From CAYFUT01 sp964346395 (GTDB taxonomy: Bacteria; Bacillota; Halanaerobiia; Halobacteroidales; Halobacteroidaceae), in assembly GCA_964346395.1 (NCBI GenBank), contig CAYFUT010000013.1, positions 1 to 51,847 on the forward strand: DNA of 51,847 bases. Direction: 5' to 3'. The notes beneath the pieces are model-generated. The model was not told the origin of the DNA and ran no database searches. It saw only the letters and a program-made list of their open reading frames with translations. The translations under genes were made by a program, and so were the position numbers. The number at the start of each line of letters is the position of its first letter. Position 1 is the first letter of the stretch. Shown in pieces: positions 34,599-44,178 of this stretch.

Positions 34599-35792
34599 TT
34601 ACTCTACTAATTTTTTAGTATCCCGCGCAATTACTAACTCTTCATTAGTAGGAATTACATAAACACTTACTTCCGATTTTTCACTGCTAATTTCCTGGAT
34701 TTCACCGCGGACATCATTTTTATCCGGATCAATTTCAATTCCCAAATACTCCAGATCTTTACATATCTCCTGGCGCATTTGCTTGGCATTTTCACCAATT
34801 CCGGCTGTAAATACAACCGCATCAGCTCCATTTAAAACTGCCATATAAGAGCCAATATACTTCTTCACCCGATAATTAAACATATCTAAAGCCAATTGAG
34901 CCCGTGAATTACCTTCTTCAGCTGCATCTTCTATGTCTCTTGTATCACTACTAATTCCAGAAACTCCCAACAAGCCGCTGTCGTTATTCAGCATAGAATC
35001 CATCTCTTCGGCCGATAAATCCTCTTTTTCCATAATAAATGGTATCGCCGCCGGATCAATATCTCCACAACGAGTACCCATAACCAGTCCTTCCAGTGGA
35101 GTCAAGCCCATGCTTGTATCTACTGATTCTCCTTTTTCTACTACTGCTACACTAGCTCCATTACCTAAATGACAGCTAATTACATCTATCTCTTCTACTT
35201 CCTTGCCCATTACTTCCGCTACCTTTTTCGCTACAAATTTATGGGAAGTTCCGTGGAATCCATACCGGCGCACCCCATGCTTTTCATATTGTTCATAAGG
35301 TAAAGCATACATATAAGCCACTTCGGGAATAGTCTGGTGAAAAGCAGTATCAAAAGTAGCTACCTGCGGAGTTTCGGGCATTAATTCTTCACAAACTTCA
35401 ATTCCCATTAAATTAGGAGGGTTATGTAAGGGCGCTAACTTAGCACAATCATCAATTTTTTTCTTTACTTCTTGATCAATAATTACCGAATCAGAAAAAT
35501 ACTCTCCACCGTGCACTACCCGATGGCCCACAGCAGAAATTTCATCTACATCAGCAATTATCCCCTTCTCTTCATCAGTCAAAGCCTGAATAACTAATTC
35601 CATTCCTACTCCGTGATCTTCAATCTCCTGTTCAATTTCTACTTCCTTTCCTTCAGTTACTTCCTGTTCCAGCCGAGACCCTTCAATTCCAATCCGTTCT
35701 ACTAGTCCTTTAGCCAATACTACTTCCTGTTCCATATTAAACAACTGATACTTAATAGAAGAACTACCGCTATTAATAACCAACACTTTCAT
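34599..35792 (-). CDS. ackA: Acetate kinase
   Basis: A 397-residue enzyme making ATP and acetate from acetyl-phosphate and ADP. It has the N-terminal VINSGSSSIKYQ, the HRVVHGG and FDTAFHQT active-site segments, and HLGNGASVA phosphate motif. It lies after pta, which gives the complete acetyl-CoA to acetate route, a core energy step in a fermenter. Confidence 0.97.
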   Translation of the reverse strand: MKVLVINSGSSSIKYQLFNMEQEVVLAKGLVERIGIEGSRLEQEVTEGKEVEIEQEIEDHGVGMELVIQALTDEEKGIIADVDEISAVGHRVVHGGEYFSDSVIIDQEVKKKIDDCAKLAPLHNPPNLMGIEVCEELMPETPQVATFDTAFHQTIPEVAYMYALPYEQYEKHGVRRYGFHGTSHKFVAKKVAEVMGKEVEEIDVISCHLGNGASVAVVEKGESVDTSMGLTPLEGLVMGTRCGDIDPAAIPFIMEKEDLSAEEMDSMLNNDSGLLGVSGISSDTRDIEDAAEEGNSRAQLALDMFNYRVKKYIGSYMAVLNGADAVVFTAGIGENAKQMRQEICKDLEYLGIEIDPDKNDVRGEIQEISSEKSEVSVYVIPTNEELVIARDTKKLVE

Positions 35793-35870
35793 TTTAATTC
35801 CCCCCTCTAGTCTAAACTTGATAGTGCTTTTACAGCAAATTTTTAACTAACTTTAACTTAATCGCTAAAA

Positions 35871-36872
35871 TTAACTGTTGTCTGCTTGTACAACAGTAAT
35901 AGCTGCTACATTTACAATATCCTGTACACTGCAGCCGCGAGACAGATCATTTACTGGTTGCGCTATCCCCTGTAAAATAGGTCCAAAGGCTTCGGCTCCT
36001 GCTAACCGCTGCACTAACTTATACCCAATATTTCCCGCCTGTAAATCAGGGAAGATTAATACATTAGCATCGCCCTCAACTTCACTGTCAGGACACTTTT
36101 TCTCGCTAACTTCCGGCACTAACGCAGCATCCCCCTGTAACTCTCCGTCAATTGTCACCTCAGGCGCCAGTTCTTTTGCTTTTTCAGTGGCAGTTCTTAC
36201 CTTATCAACTAGTTCATGTTGGGCACTACCTTTAGTAGAGAACGACAACATTCCTACCTTAGGCTCTTCGCCTACTAAATTTTCGAAGGTTTGGGCTGAA
36301 GAAACAGCAATTTCCCCCAGCTGATCAGCATCAGGATTAGGATTAACTCCTGAATCAGCAAATAATAATACACCCTCTGCCCCAAATTTCTCATCAGACA
36401 CAATCATGATAAAAGAACCAGAAATTACAGAAATACCTTCCTCAGTGCCTACAATTCGAATGGCCGCTCCTAATACATCAGCGGTAGCATTAACTGAGCC
36501 AGCCACTTTTCCATCTGCATCTCCCTGTCTGACCATCATCGAACCAAAATAAAGCGGATCCTTCACTTGTTCGTAAGCTTCCTGTTCGCTAATTCCTTTA
36601 TGCTTCCGCAATTGATAGTACTCAGCTCCATACTCATCTAATTTATTACAAGTCTCCGGATTGATAATTTCTACATCTGCAGGAAGTTCTACCTCTGCTT
36701 CGGCTGCTCTATTTTTAATTTCTTCTTCTACTCCTAATAATACAATATCAGCAATTTCTTTCTCCCTAATAACTGGTACTGCTTTTAAGATTCGTGGTTC
36801 TGTTCCTTCCGGCAGCACCACTTTTTTATTTTTTTCCCTGGCCTGCTGCTGAATGCTTTCAATAAAATCCAT
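35871..36872 (-). CDS. pta: Phosphate acetyltransferase
   Basis: A 333-residue short-form Pta that exchanges CoA for phosphate on acetyl-CoA. It has the N-terminal VVLPEGTEPRILKA, the GSVNATADVLG stretch and the C-terminal QPVNDLSRGC active-site segment. No N-terminal regulatory domain is present. It is transcribed with ackA, about 80 bases downstream. Confidence 0.96.
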   Translation of the reverse strand: MDFIESIQQQAREKNKKVVLPEGTEPRILKAVPVIREKEIADIVLLGVEEEIKNRAAEAEVELPADVEIINPETCNKLDEYGAEYYQLRKHKGISEQEAYEQVKDPLYFGSMMVRQGDADGKVAGSVNATADVLGAAIRIVGTEEGISVISGSFIMIVSDEKFGAEGVLLFADSGVNPNPDADQLGEIAVSSAQTFENLVGEEPKVGMLSFSTKGSAQHELVDKVRTATEKAKELAPEVTIDGELQGDAALVPEVSEKKCPDSEVEGDANVLIFPDLQAGNIGYKLVQRLAGAEAFGPILQGIAQPVNDLSRGCSVQDIVNVAAITVVQADNS

Positions 36873-36996
36873 TATATCCCCCCATTATATTTTTTTACTT
36901 GTTATTATTAAATTACGAGATAAAACCTAGATTATCCTTGTTTTTTTTCTTAATCATAAAATTAATAATTATCTGAAATTTATTTACTGATTATAA

Positions 36997-37025
36997 TTGA
37001 TATTTAGCTATCTGGAAATTATAAT
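36997..37025 (+). promoter_or_regulatory. Promoter of tmcAL
   Basis: TTGATA, a 17-base spacer and TATAAT. The start codon at 37046 follows an AAAGGAGG ribosome site after a short leader. Confidence 0.75.
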
Positions 37026-37045
37026 GTACAAAAAGGAGGACAAAT

Positions 37046-38338
37046 ATGAAAATTGTCGGCATGATTACTGAATATAATCCTTTTCACAACGGCCATCAAC
37101 TACATCTTAAAGAGTCTCTCGCTCAAACTGAGTCCGAAGCTGCTATCTGTATTATGAGCGGATATTTTTTACAGCGGGGAACCCCGGCTTTAATTAGTCC
37201 CCAAGCGCGGACTAAAATGGCCTTACAAGCAGGAGTTGATCTCGTCCTTCAACTACCAGTTAGTTACTCGGCCCGCAGTGCTGAATATTTTGCTTACGGG
37301 GCAGTAAAATTACTGTCAGCTACTAATATAGTTGATTTTCTCTCTTTCGGCAGCGAAAGCGGTTCTCTTCAGCCGCTTAAAACTATCGCCCGCTTACTAG
37401 CGAAAGAACCACCTGAATTAAGCGCTTTGCTTAAGGAAGAACTTAAGCAGGGAGTTTCTTACCCGCAGGCCCGAACTAAAGCTGTAGTGAAATACCTTGC
37501 TGACCGTAATTCAGAATTAGATGAATCACAGGTGAAAGCAACACTTGCTCAAGCTAATAATATTTTAGGAGTCGAATATATTAAAGCATTAACCAGACTC
37601 AACAGTTCAATTACTCCCGTCACTATACCTCGGGTGGGCCCGGGCTATCATTCATCTCAAATAGAAAAAATAGCCAGCGGATCTGCTATCCGCCAGCAAG
37701 TAAAACAACAACAAGTTAATAATCAACCGCTATTATCAAATAAAATCAAAACAGCTCTTCCTTCTTTTAGCCGCCGAATTTTAGCTGACGCCTTCCAGCA
37801 AGGAACAGGGCCAACTTTTTATTCGGATTTTACAGACCAAATTTTAACTTTACTCCGCCGCATTTCTGCCCAGGAGTTAACCAATTACGAAGGCGTCACC
37901 GGCGGGCTAGAAAACAGAATTAAAGAATCAGCTCGAAAAGCGGCCTCGGCAGCAGAAATCATCGACCTAATCAATACCAAACGATTTGCCGCCACCAGAA
38001 TTCAACGAATCCTAATCCACTTATTGCTCAACTTAAGAAAAAAGGAACTTACTAAGTTTGACAATCAGAGCGGCCCTCAATACTTTAGAGTATTAGGCTT
38101 TAATCAACAAGGACGTAAACTAATCAAGTTAATCAAGTCTAATTCCCATTTACCTATAATTACTAAATTAGCTAATCACTTCCACAGTTCACAACAGCCG
38201 CGCAATCTGAAACAAAAAATGTTGTCCTACGATATTCTGGCTAGTAACCTCTATGCCTTAGCTCACACCAACTCACAATACCGCCGCGGCGGAGCTGATT
38301 TCAAGCAATTTCCTATTCTAAGCGATCAAGATAATTAA
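37046..38338 (+). CDS. tmcAL: tRNA(Met) cytidine acetate ligase
   Basis: A 430-residue member of the YlbM/TmcAL nucleotidyltransferase family, which activates acetate with ATP and acetylates the wobble cytidine of elongator tRNA-Met. The nucleotidyltransferase motif EYNPFHNGHQLHL (9-21) and the middle FGSESGSLQPL segment are typical. It converges with the YlbL protease, overlapping its 3' end by 26 bases. Acetate as substrate fits its proximity to pta-ackA, although the adjacency may be historical. Confidence 0.93.
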   Translation: MKIVGMITEYNPFHNGHQLHLKESLAQTESEAAICIMSGYFLQRGTPALISPQARTKMALQAGVDLVLQLPVSYSARSAEYFAYGAVKLLSATNIVDFLSFGSESGSLQPLKTIARLLAKEPPELSALLKEELKQGVSYPQARTKAVVKYLADRNSELDESQVKATLAQANNILGVEYIKALTRLNSSITPVTIPRVGPGYHSSQIEKIASGSAIRQQVKQQQVNNQPLLSNKIKTALPSFSRRILADAFQQGTGPTFYSDFTDQILTLLRRISAQELTNYEGVTGGLENRIKESARKAASAAEIIDLINTKRFAATRIQRILIHLLLNLRKKELTKFDNQSGPQYFRVLGFNQQGRKLIKLIKSNSHLPIITKLANHFHSSQQPRNLKQKMLSYDILASNLYALAHTNSQYRRGGADFKQFPILSDQDN

Positions 38339-39335
38339 TTATATCTTGAAACTCTGCGACCGGTACCAGTTTAACCTTTACCTCCTCTAGTTCTTTAGCT
38401 TCTGCAAAATTGTCCTGCGGCACAAAGAAAACTTGGACTCCACTCTTTTGAGCAGCTACAATTTTCTGCTTAACCCCATCAATTTCACCTACCTGCCCAG
38501 TTAAATCAATAGTTCCTGTGCCGGCTATTTTCTGTCCTTTAGTTAGGTCCTCTTCTGTTAACCGGTTATAAATTTCTAACGCAAACATACTACCGGCGGA
38601 AGGACCGCCAATTTTCCCGGCATCAATCTCTATTTTAAACGGAAAATCATATTTTCGCTGATAAGAAGTAATCAATACCCCGATTGAAGGCTTGCCTGTA
38701 TCCTCTTTAATTGCTTTGGTCTGGATAGTATAAGTCTTTTGCTGGTCATTTCTTGCAACTGTAACTTCTACCTTATCTCCAATTTTTCGATCGCGAACCT
38801 TATCAATTACTTCTGTCAATAACTCAACTGGTTCCCCATCTACAGCTACAATTACATCTCCTGCTTGCAATTTTCCCTGCGCATTACTTTCCGCCAGTAC
38901 TTTTCTTATCTTTGCCCCTTGACCAGTTATTTTTGCCTCATAACCAGCCGCCTGCAAAGCTACTGCTTTGGCTTTCATCTGGCTTTCCTGCATTACCTTC
39001 TGCATCAAATCAAAATACTCCTGCATACTCATTCCGGGCGGTAACATATCCTTCGACTGTAAATCAACCAGATCCGGTCTGATAATCTGAACATATAAAT
39101 ATTCCAGTAGACTAGCATTCTTCATCGATACTGCCGTTAACATAATTTCACCTGTCTGCGGATAAGTCTTACTTTCCACTTCAATCATCGGAGCTAACGA
39201 TTTAGCCATCCCGGGCGAAATAATATAATAATTGCTGGGAAATAAGGCTAAGATTCCTATAATTACTAGTAAAGCTATAACTTTAAATAAAAACTTATGC
39301 TGTTGCTGCGGAAAGTCTTCCGCTTTATCTGTCAT
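38313..39335 (-). CDS. YlbL/SepM-like PDZ Lon-fold protease
   Basis: A 340-residue membrane-anchored serine protease. The N-terminal helix is at about 14-34, a PDZ domain near 115-185 (LQAGDVIVAVDGEPV), and a Lon-type domain with nucleophile Ser in GGPSAGSMFALEIY and the Lys partner in GEIDGVKQKIVAA. It acts outside the membrane. The ATG at 39335 is preferred over a GTG at 39344 inside the AAGGAG site. The neighbourhood with patatin, tmcAL and YceD matches ylbK-ylbL-ylbM-ylbN of Bacillus. Confidence 0.92.
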   Translation of the reverse strand: MTDKAEDFPQQQHKFLFKVIALLVIIGILALFPSNYYIISPGMAKSLAPMIEVESKTYPQTGEIMLTAVSMKNASLLEYLYVQIIRPDLVDLQSKDMLPPGMSMQEYFDLMQKVMQESQMKAKAVALQAAGYEAKITGQGAKIRKVLAESNAQGKLQAGDVIVAVDGEPVELLTEVIDKVRDRKIGDKVEVTVARNDQQKTYTIQTKAIKEDTGKPSIGVLITSYQRKYDFPFKIEIDAGKIGGPSAGSMFALEIYNRLTEEDLTKGQKIAGTGTIDLTGQVGEIDGVKQKIVAAQKSGVQVFFVPQDNFAEAKELEEVKVKLVPVAEFQDIINYLDRLE

Positions 39336-39357
39336 TTGGTTCACTCCTTCCTAGCAC

Positions 39358-40146
39358 TTAACTAGTTGCCAACTGCTGCTGTTTGATTAACTCTTTGATG
39401 GCAGGAATTTTATCTTCTGCTGCTTGATAGCCGAGCTCTATCGTTTCTTGAGCTCTATCTAATCCCCGGGGAGAAATATGACCTAGCTTAGGAACCACTA
39501 ATATATCAGCATCAAGCTTCTTATGATGAGCAATTTCTTGCTGCATAATATCAATGGAATTTATAATCACTTCAAAAATATTATTCACTTGCTCATGAGT
39601 TTTGATATCGTGGCTGACATCCACCCCAATAATTACATCTGCTCCCATACTTTTAATTACACTGATGGGAACTCGATTTAATACTGCTCCATCAACTAAT
39701 TTTCTCCCTTCCAAACGATACGGCACATAAACTCCGGGAATTGACATACTGGCTCGCAGTGCATCAGCCACTAATCCTTCTTCTAAAACTACTTCTTTCC
39801 CCGCTTCTACATCAGCTGCTACCGCAGCAAAGGGGACATCTAAATCAGCAAATTCTTGCTGCTTGGTTAATAATTTAAAGAACTCTTTTAATTTATTGCC
39901 CGCAATCAATCCCATTCTAGAAACTGTTAAATCAGTTAAGTGTTCCCAATCTAAATGAACCGCTAACCGCTCCAGCATATGTAAGTTTACTCCCGCCGCA
40001 TAAAAACCACCGATAATACTGCCGATACTAGTTCCAGCTAAATAATCAATAGGAATCTCTTCTTCTTCAAATGCCCGTAAAACCCCAATATGAGCCAAAC
40101 CTTTGGCTGCTCCAGCCCCTAAAGCTACCCCGATTTTAGGTTCCAT
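39358..40146 (-). CDS. Patatin-like phospholipase (RssA/YlbK type)
   Basis: A 262-residue patatin-family acyl hydrolase. The oxyanion loop GVALGAGAAKG is at 6-16, the nucleophile Ser40 in GTSIGS, and the catalytic Asp152 in VDGAVLNRVP. It likely hydrolyses acyl chains from phospholipid or acyl-CoA in the cytoplasm. The ATG at 40146 has a GGGGGG site 10 bases upstream. It lies next to ylbL as in Bacillus. Confidence 0.9.
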   Translation of the reverse strand: MEPKIGVALGAGAAKGLAHIGVLRAFEEEEIPIDYLAGTSIGSIIGGFYAAGVNLHMLERLAVHLDWEHLTDLTVSRMGLIAGNKLKEFFKLLTKQQEFADLDVPFAAVAADVEAGKEVVLEEGLVADALRASMSIPGVYVPYRLEGRKLVDGAVLNRVPISVIKSMGADVIIGVDVSHDIKTHEQVNNIFEVIINSIDIMQQEIAHHKKLDADILVVPKLGHISPRGLDRAQETIELGYQAAEDKIPAIKELIKQQQLATS

Positions 40147-40249
40147 AACCAGTAATCCCCCCAACAATTATTATTCCCTGTTATCACTTTATATATTATT
40201 CCCCAAATATTAAAATTATCCTGCTCTTTGACGAACTAACGGACAAAAA

Positions 40250-40284
40250 AATAAAAGACCCCAGGTAATCCCCGAGGCCTTTGT
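40250..40284 (-). terminator. Terminator after the ferredoxin gene
   Basis: A GGCCTCGGGG-type arm pairs with CCCCAGG...GACC, with some G-U pairs, then U-rich sequence with U7 on the minus strand. Confidence 0.75.
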
Positions 40285-40297
40285 TAATAAATGTTAA

Positions 40298-40465
40298 TTA
40301 TTCCTCAATTGCATCTACCGGACAAGCGTCAGCACACTGTCCACAGTCAATGCAATCATCAGCTGCAATTTCATACTTATCGTCTCCTTCTGAAATTGCA
40401 TCCACTGGACAGGTATCCTCACAGACACCACAAGAAATACAAGCATCAGTAATTGTATAAGCCAT
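40298..40465 (-). CDS. 2[4Fe-4S] ferredoxin
   Basis: A 55-residue clostridial ferredoxin with two cluster-binding motifs: CISCGVCEDTCP in the first half and CIDCGQCADACP in the second, each C-x2-C-x2-C-x3-CP. It is acidic, as usual. It carries electrons between pyruvate oxidation, hydrogenase and reductases in fermenters. It stands alone with a GGGGGTG ribosome site and its own terminator. Confidence 0.97.
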   Translation of the reverse strand: MAYTITDACISCGVCEDTCPVDAISEGDDKYEIAADDCIDCGQCADACPVDAIEE

Positions 40466-40562
40466 TTGCTTCACCCCCAGGATATAATTATGTACTTCTT
40501 TAGATAGAATAACATAGGTTATATAACTTTGTCAAAATTTATAAGGGTTTTTTTTAGGTTAT

Positions 40563-40934
40563 TTATTCCAGGCTATCCAACAAAATTAAATTAGCAGTAC
40601 CTAGATTAGTAGCCAGCGGTACTTTATGTACATCACAGACCCGCAGTAAAGCACTTACATCCGGTTCGTGGGGCTGCGCAGTTAACGGATCACGTAAGAA
40701 AATAACAGCAGCCACCTCCCCACTGGCTATTTCAGCTCCAATCTGTTGGTCTCCGCCCAGGGGGCCCGATTCTTTTCTCTCAACTTCCAAATTTGTCTCT
40801 TGATTCAACCGTTGTCCGGTAGTTCCGGTAGCAATTAAGTTATACTTTTTTAATACCTCCTCATTCTGCTGGGCAAACTGAACCAGATCATCTTTCTTTT
40901 CATCGTGAGCAATTAAAGCTATTTTGCGGTTCAT
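40563..40934 (-). CDS. mgsA: Methylglyoxal synthase
   Basis: A 123-residue enzyme that converts dihydroxyacetone phosphate to methylglyoxal and phosphate, a glycolytic bypass when phosphate is low. GTTGQRL (37-43), GPLGGDQQIG with catalytic Asp62, and the PHEPDVSALLRVC segment with His89 are present. It is monocistronic and lies upstream of the carbohydrate enzymes. Confidence 0.95.
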   Translation of the reverse strand: MNRKIALIAHDEKKDDLVQFAQQNEEVLKKYNLIATGTTGQRLNQETNLEVERKESGPLGGDQQIGAEIASGEVAAVIFLRDPLTAQPHEPDVSALLRVCDVHKVPLATNLGTANLILLDSLE

Positions 40935-41035
40935 ATTATCTCATCCCCCCTTCGAAACTTTATTATGCCTTATTATTTATCATTTATTTACTTTTATTCT
41001 TCGTATAAGGGGGAACTTCCTGTATTAATTTTAAT

Positions 41036-41146
41036 TTAAAAAGCCCAAGTTAAATTCCCCGAAAACTCAAACCCGCTGAAATTTATTGCATTATGTCCTC
41101 CATACTCAGCTTCTAAATCAGTTTGTATATCAGCTAACTGATACAT
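41036..41146 (-). pseudogene. C-terminal fragment, possibly of an outer-membrane beta-barrel
   Basis: A 36-codon open stretch whose last residues alternate polar and hydrophobic (INFSGFEFSGNLTWAF) and end in Phe. That ending is the hallmark of outer-membrane barrel C-termini. A second small in-frame remnant (QHKLALGVEAK then stop) lies just upstream, near 41185-41220. No ribosome site is present. It could be the decayed end of a porin-like gene in a diderm Firmicute. Chance is not excluded. Confidence 0.35.
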
Positions 41147-41214
41147 TAAACAGCCAGGAAAAATTAAATTACTCATTAACTTTTATTTTGCTTCTACTCC
41201 CAGGGCCAACTTAT

Positions 41215-41424
41215 GCTGTAAATTACTTTCTTATCTATTTTTCCTAAAACACGATTTCTATGCTGCTTGNNNNNNNNNNNNNNNNNNNNNNNNNNNNNNN
41301 NNNNNNNNNNNNNNNNNNNNNNNNNNNNNNNNNNNNNNNNNNNNNNNNNNNNNNNNNNNNNNNNNNNNNGCTGTAAATTACTTTCTTATCTATTTTTCCT
41401 AAAACACGATTTCTATGCTGCTTG
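41215..41424. other. Scaffold gap with duplicated flanks
   Basis: 100 N (41270-41369) separate two copies of the same roughly 54-base sequence, about 41216-41269 and 41370-41424. The copies run from TGTAAATTACTTTC to CTATGCTGCTTG. This is the expected look of two overlapping contig ends that were joined without merging. The true sequence probably has no gap here and is about 155 bases shorter. Confidence 0.9.
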
Positions 41425-43801
41425 TCGACACCGACACTGTAAACTGCAAGTAATTAGCTTTATACTCCCACTCAGCAAGTTCTTCTCTGTCCACTATTAT
41501 TTCAGTCGGCTCCGCAGCTAATCCTTTAAATTGAAGCTGGTACTTATCATAAGAGGTTTGATAATTAATCTGCTCAGCAGCTAAGGTAAACTTTATCTTA
41601 TCCGCTTCCTGCTGATAGCTAAATCTTTTTAGATTATACTGTCCATCTTGATAAGCAAAGCTGATGCCGTCATCTTCATAAAGGGAATACTCACCCTGGT
41701 TTTCCTCTGCACCAAGGTAAATCTCCAACTTTAATTTTTCTAGCTCTTTTTCGCCTACATAATTTTGTACCGGCAGTTTAGGAATAATAGCTCCTGCTTG
41801 CACATACATCGGCAGCCTATCCAGGGGAGCTTCCGCAATAATATGCTGCTCTCCTGCATAAAATTCGCCGGTCCAGTAGTCATACCATCCACCGGCCGGC
41901 AGATAAACCATTCGGTGTTCCGTATCCGGTTCATAAACCGGAGCTACCAGAATATTCTCTCCTACTATAAATTGGTCGGAAAGATTATAAGTAGTTTCAT
42001 CTTCCGGATATTCAAGCACAAGCGGGCGCATAACTGGCAGTCCGGTCTGGCTGGCCTGATAAAATAGGTTATATAAGTGCTGTAAAAATTTATATCTCAA
42101 CTCAATATACTTTTTTATTACCTGTTGATATTCTTCCGCAAAACACCAGGGTTCTTGCTGAATAGCCCTCACCTCACAGTGATTTCTAAAAAACGGCATA
42201 AAGGTACCTAGCTGCGTCCAGCGGGCCAACAGCTCGCCGTTCGTATCGCCAGTAAAACCGCCGACGTCAGTTCCCGAAAAGACAACGCCCGACAGGCCTA
42301 AATTCATCAGCATCGGCATTGCTAAATCAAGGTGTTCCCAGAAACTGCGGTTATCTCCCGTCCAGACAGCTGAATAGCGTTGAATGCCGGCAAATCCGGC
42401 TCGAGTTAAAACAAATGGACGTTCATCCGGCAGATTATCCTTGAGTCCCTGATAAGTAGCTTGACATTCCAGCAGCCCATACAGATTATGAAACCGATCG
42501 TGAGTCCCGGAGTCACCGTCATTTTGATGCATTACATCCAGATCTATAGTATCTGTATCATTAAAAACAGCCGGCTCATTCATGTCATTCCAGATACCTT
42601 TCACTCCCTGCTCGACGAGCTCCTGGTGCAAGTTGGCCCACCAGTCTCGGGTTTCTTGCTGGGTAAAATCCGGAAACACACACTCGCCTGGCCAAACTTC
42701 TCCAGTATACAGTTCTCCATCTAGGTATTTACAAAAACAGTCTTTCTCTATTCCAGACTGATATACTTCATATCGAGGATCAGTCTTAACTCCAGGGTCA
42801 ATGATAGTAACCGGCTTAAATCCAGCTGCCCCTAAATCATTTAAAAGTTTTTTTACCTGAGGGAACTTCTGCTGATCCCAAGTAAAAATTTTATAATCAT
42901 CCATATAATGAATATCAAAATGAATAGCATCACACGGAATTTCTTCCTCCCGAAAAGTAGCAGCTAAGTCTCTAACTTCAGACTCCGGATAATAGCTATA
43001 GCGAGACTGATGATAACCTAAGGCCCATTTAGGCGGTAAAGGCATCCGCCCGGTTAAATTCGTATAATGGGCAATTACTTCCTTCATTTCAGGACCATAA
43101 ATAAAATAATAATCCAACTTTCCACTTTCAGCCCAGAAAGAATAATAATCTTTGCCAGCTTTGCCAAGATCAAAATGAGTTTGATATGTATTATCAAAAT
43201 AAATTCCATAGGTTAGCCCCTGATCAAAACCAATTAAAAACGGAATTGATTGGTAGAGTGGATCTGACGTTTCCACATGGGGCTCAAAAGTATCATGATT
43301 CCACATTCTATACTCTTTGCCCCGTTTATCAAGCCAGCCTGTCTTTTCCCCCAGCCCATAAAACCGTTCTTCTGCTTTAAGTTCTTTCCAGGCTCTAACT
43401 TCTTCTTTATTCCAGCCTAGAGCCATATCTCGACAGTCCTGGTGGATTAAGTTTCCCTGCCGATCATAAAAACTTAAGGCAAACGTCTGCTTACTAATTG
43501 TTATTTCTAACGCATCAGTAGTTACTAATAATTCCTCTTCAGTTTCTTCTACTGTAAACTGATCATAAGCATAATTATGCTCTACTACTCCCGCAGAAGT
43601 ACTCCCCTCCACTTCTGTCGGTTGGCCCAGCACTACTCTTACAATCTCAGCAGTAATAAATTCTAATCCTACCTGCCCCGTATCCGATTCTAAATAAAGA
43701 TGATTATCTACTATTGAATAATCTATGATTTGATTGATAATAAAGTACTCTTTTTCTTCTTGTTTACTAGTTCCTGTATCCCTTATTTCTTCACTATTCA
43801 C
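41399..43801 (-). CDS. GH31 alpha-glucosidase family enzyme
   Basis: An 800-residue glycoside hydrolase family 31 protein, usually an exo-acting alpha-glucosidase or alpha-xylosidase. The nucleophile Asp is in KGIWNDMNEPAVF, and VWTGDNRSFWEHL holds the acid/base region. An N-terminal beta-sandwich and a C-terminal beta domain flank the barrel. There is no signal peptide, so it acts in the cytoplasm. The GTG at 43801 is 9 bases from AGGAG, and the upstream TTG at 43810 is adjacent to it. The stop lies inside the sequence duplicated across the scaffold gap. Confidence 0.93.
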   Translation of the reverse strand: MNSEEIRDTGTSKQEEKEYFIINQIIDYSIVDNHLYLESDTGQVGLEFITAEIVRVVLGQPTEVEGSTSAGVVEHNYAYDQFTVEETEEELLVTTDALEITISKQTFALSFYDRQGNLIHQDCRDMALGWNKEEVRAWKELKAEERFYGLGEKTGWLDKRGKEYRMWNHDTFEPHVETSDPLYQSIPFLIGFDQGLTYGIYFDNTYQTHFDLGKAGKDYYSFWAESGKLDYYFIYGPEMKEVIAHYTNLTGRMPLPPKWALGYHQSRYSYYPESEVRDLAATFREEEIPCDAIHFDIHYMDDYKIFTWDQQKFPQVKKLLNDLGAAGFKPVTIIDPGVKTDPRYEVYQSGIEKDCFCKYLDGELYTGEVWPGECVFPDFTQQETRDWWANLHQELVEQGVKGIWNDMNEPAVFNDTDTIDLDVMHQNDGDSGTHDRFHNLYGLLECQATYQGLKDNLPDERPFVLTRAGFAGIQRYSAVWTGDNRSFWEHLDLAMPMLMNLGLSGVVFSGTDVGGFTGDTNGELLARWTQLGTFMPFFRNHCEVRAIQQEPWCFAEEYQQVIKKYIELRYKFLQHLYNLFYQASQTGLPVMRPLVLEYPEDETTYNLSDQFIVGENILVAPVYEPDTEHRMVYLPAGGWYDYWTGEFYAGEQHIIAEAPLDRLPMYVQAGAIIPKLPVQNYVGEKELEKLKLEIYLGAEENQGEYSLYEDDGISFAYQDGQYNLKRFSYQQEADKIKFTLAAEQINYQTSYDKYQLQFKGLAAEPTEIIVDREELAEWEYKANYLQFTVSVSTSSIEIVF

Positions 43802-43887
43802 TAGTATCAACTCCTATTCTTAGCTTAATTCTTAAGTTAAAACCATAAGCATTAACTTAAACCAAATTTGAAGGTTTAAAATGAAGT

Positions 43888-44033
43888 TATGGCTATAAGC
43901 TACAGTCAAAACCATAAATCAAAGCCACCTCTAGAAGCCTTTGACTTTCAGGTTTTGGCTCACAGCCCACCCTACGAGTCTTGCTCAAGACTCTCCGTAG
44001 TAAAAAACACTTGCACATAGCTCATAGCCATGA
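43888..44033. repeat. MITE-like structured intergenic element
   Basis: A 146-base element bounded by near-identical terminal inverted repeats (TATGGCTATAAGCTA against TCATGGCTATGAGCTA on the other strand). Inside are two further palindromes: a hairpin CTACGAGTCTTG with CAAGACTC-CGTAG, and a longer one pairing CCAAAACC and TCAAAGGC with their complements. It is non-coding and lies between the GH31 and debranching-enzyme genes. The rest of the gap (43802-43887, 44034-44178) shows nothing recognisable. Confidence 0.7.
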
Positions 44034-44178
44034 TACAAAATTTAATTACCAATTACAATAAAAACTTATAATCTGTCCACTATTTTACTTTAGTTATCCT
44101 TGCGGTGTAAGAAGTAGTAGTGACATAGTTTTTTATTAAAATAATTTTTTTATCAAAATAAATTTTTATACCGCAATT

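Noticed and set aside
41267..41521. Plus-strand reading frame through the N run near 41270
   Set aside because: It starts at the gap edge, consists largely of unknown residues, and lies antisense to the well-supported GH31 gene.
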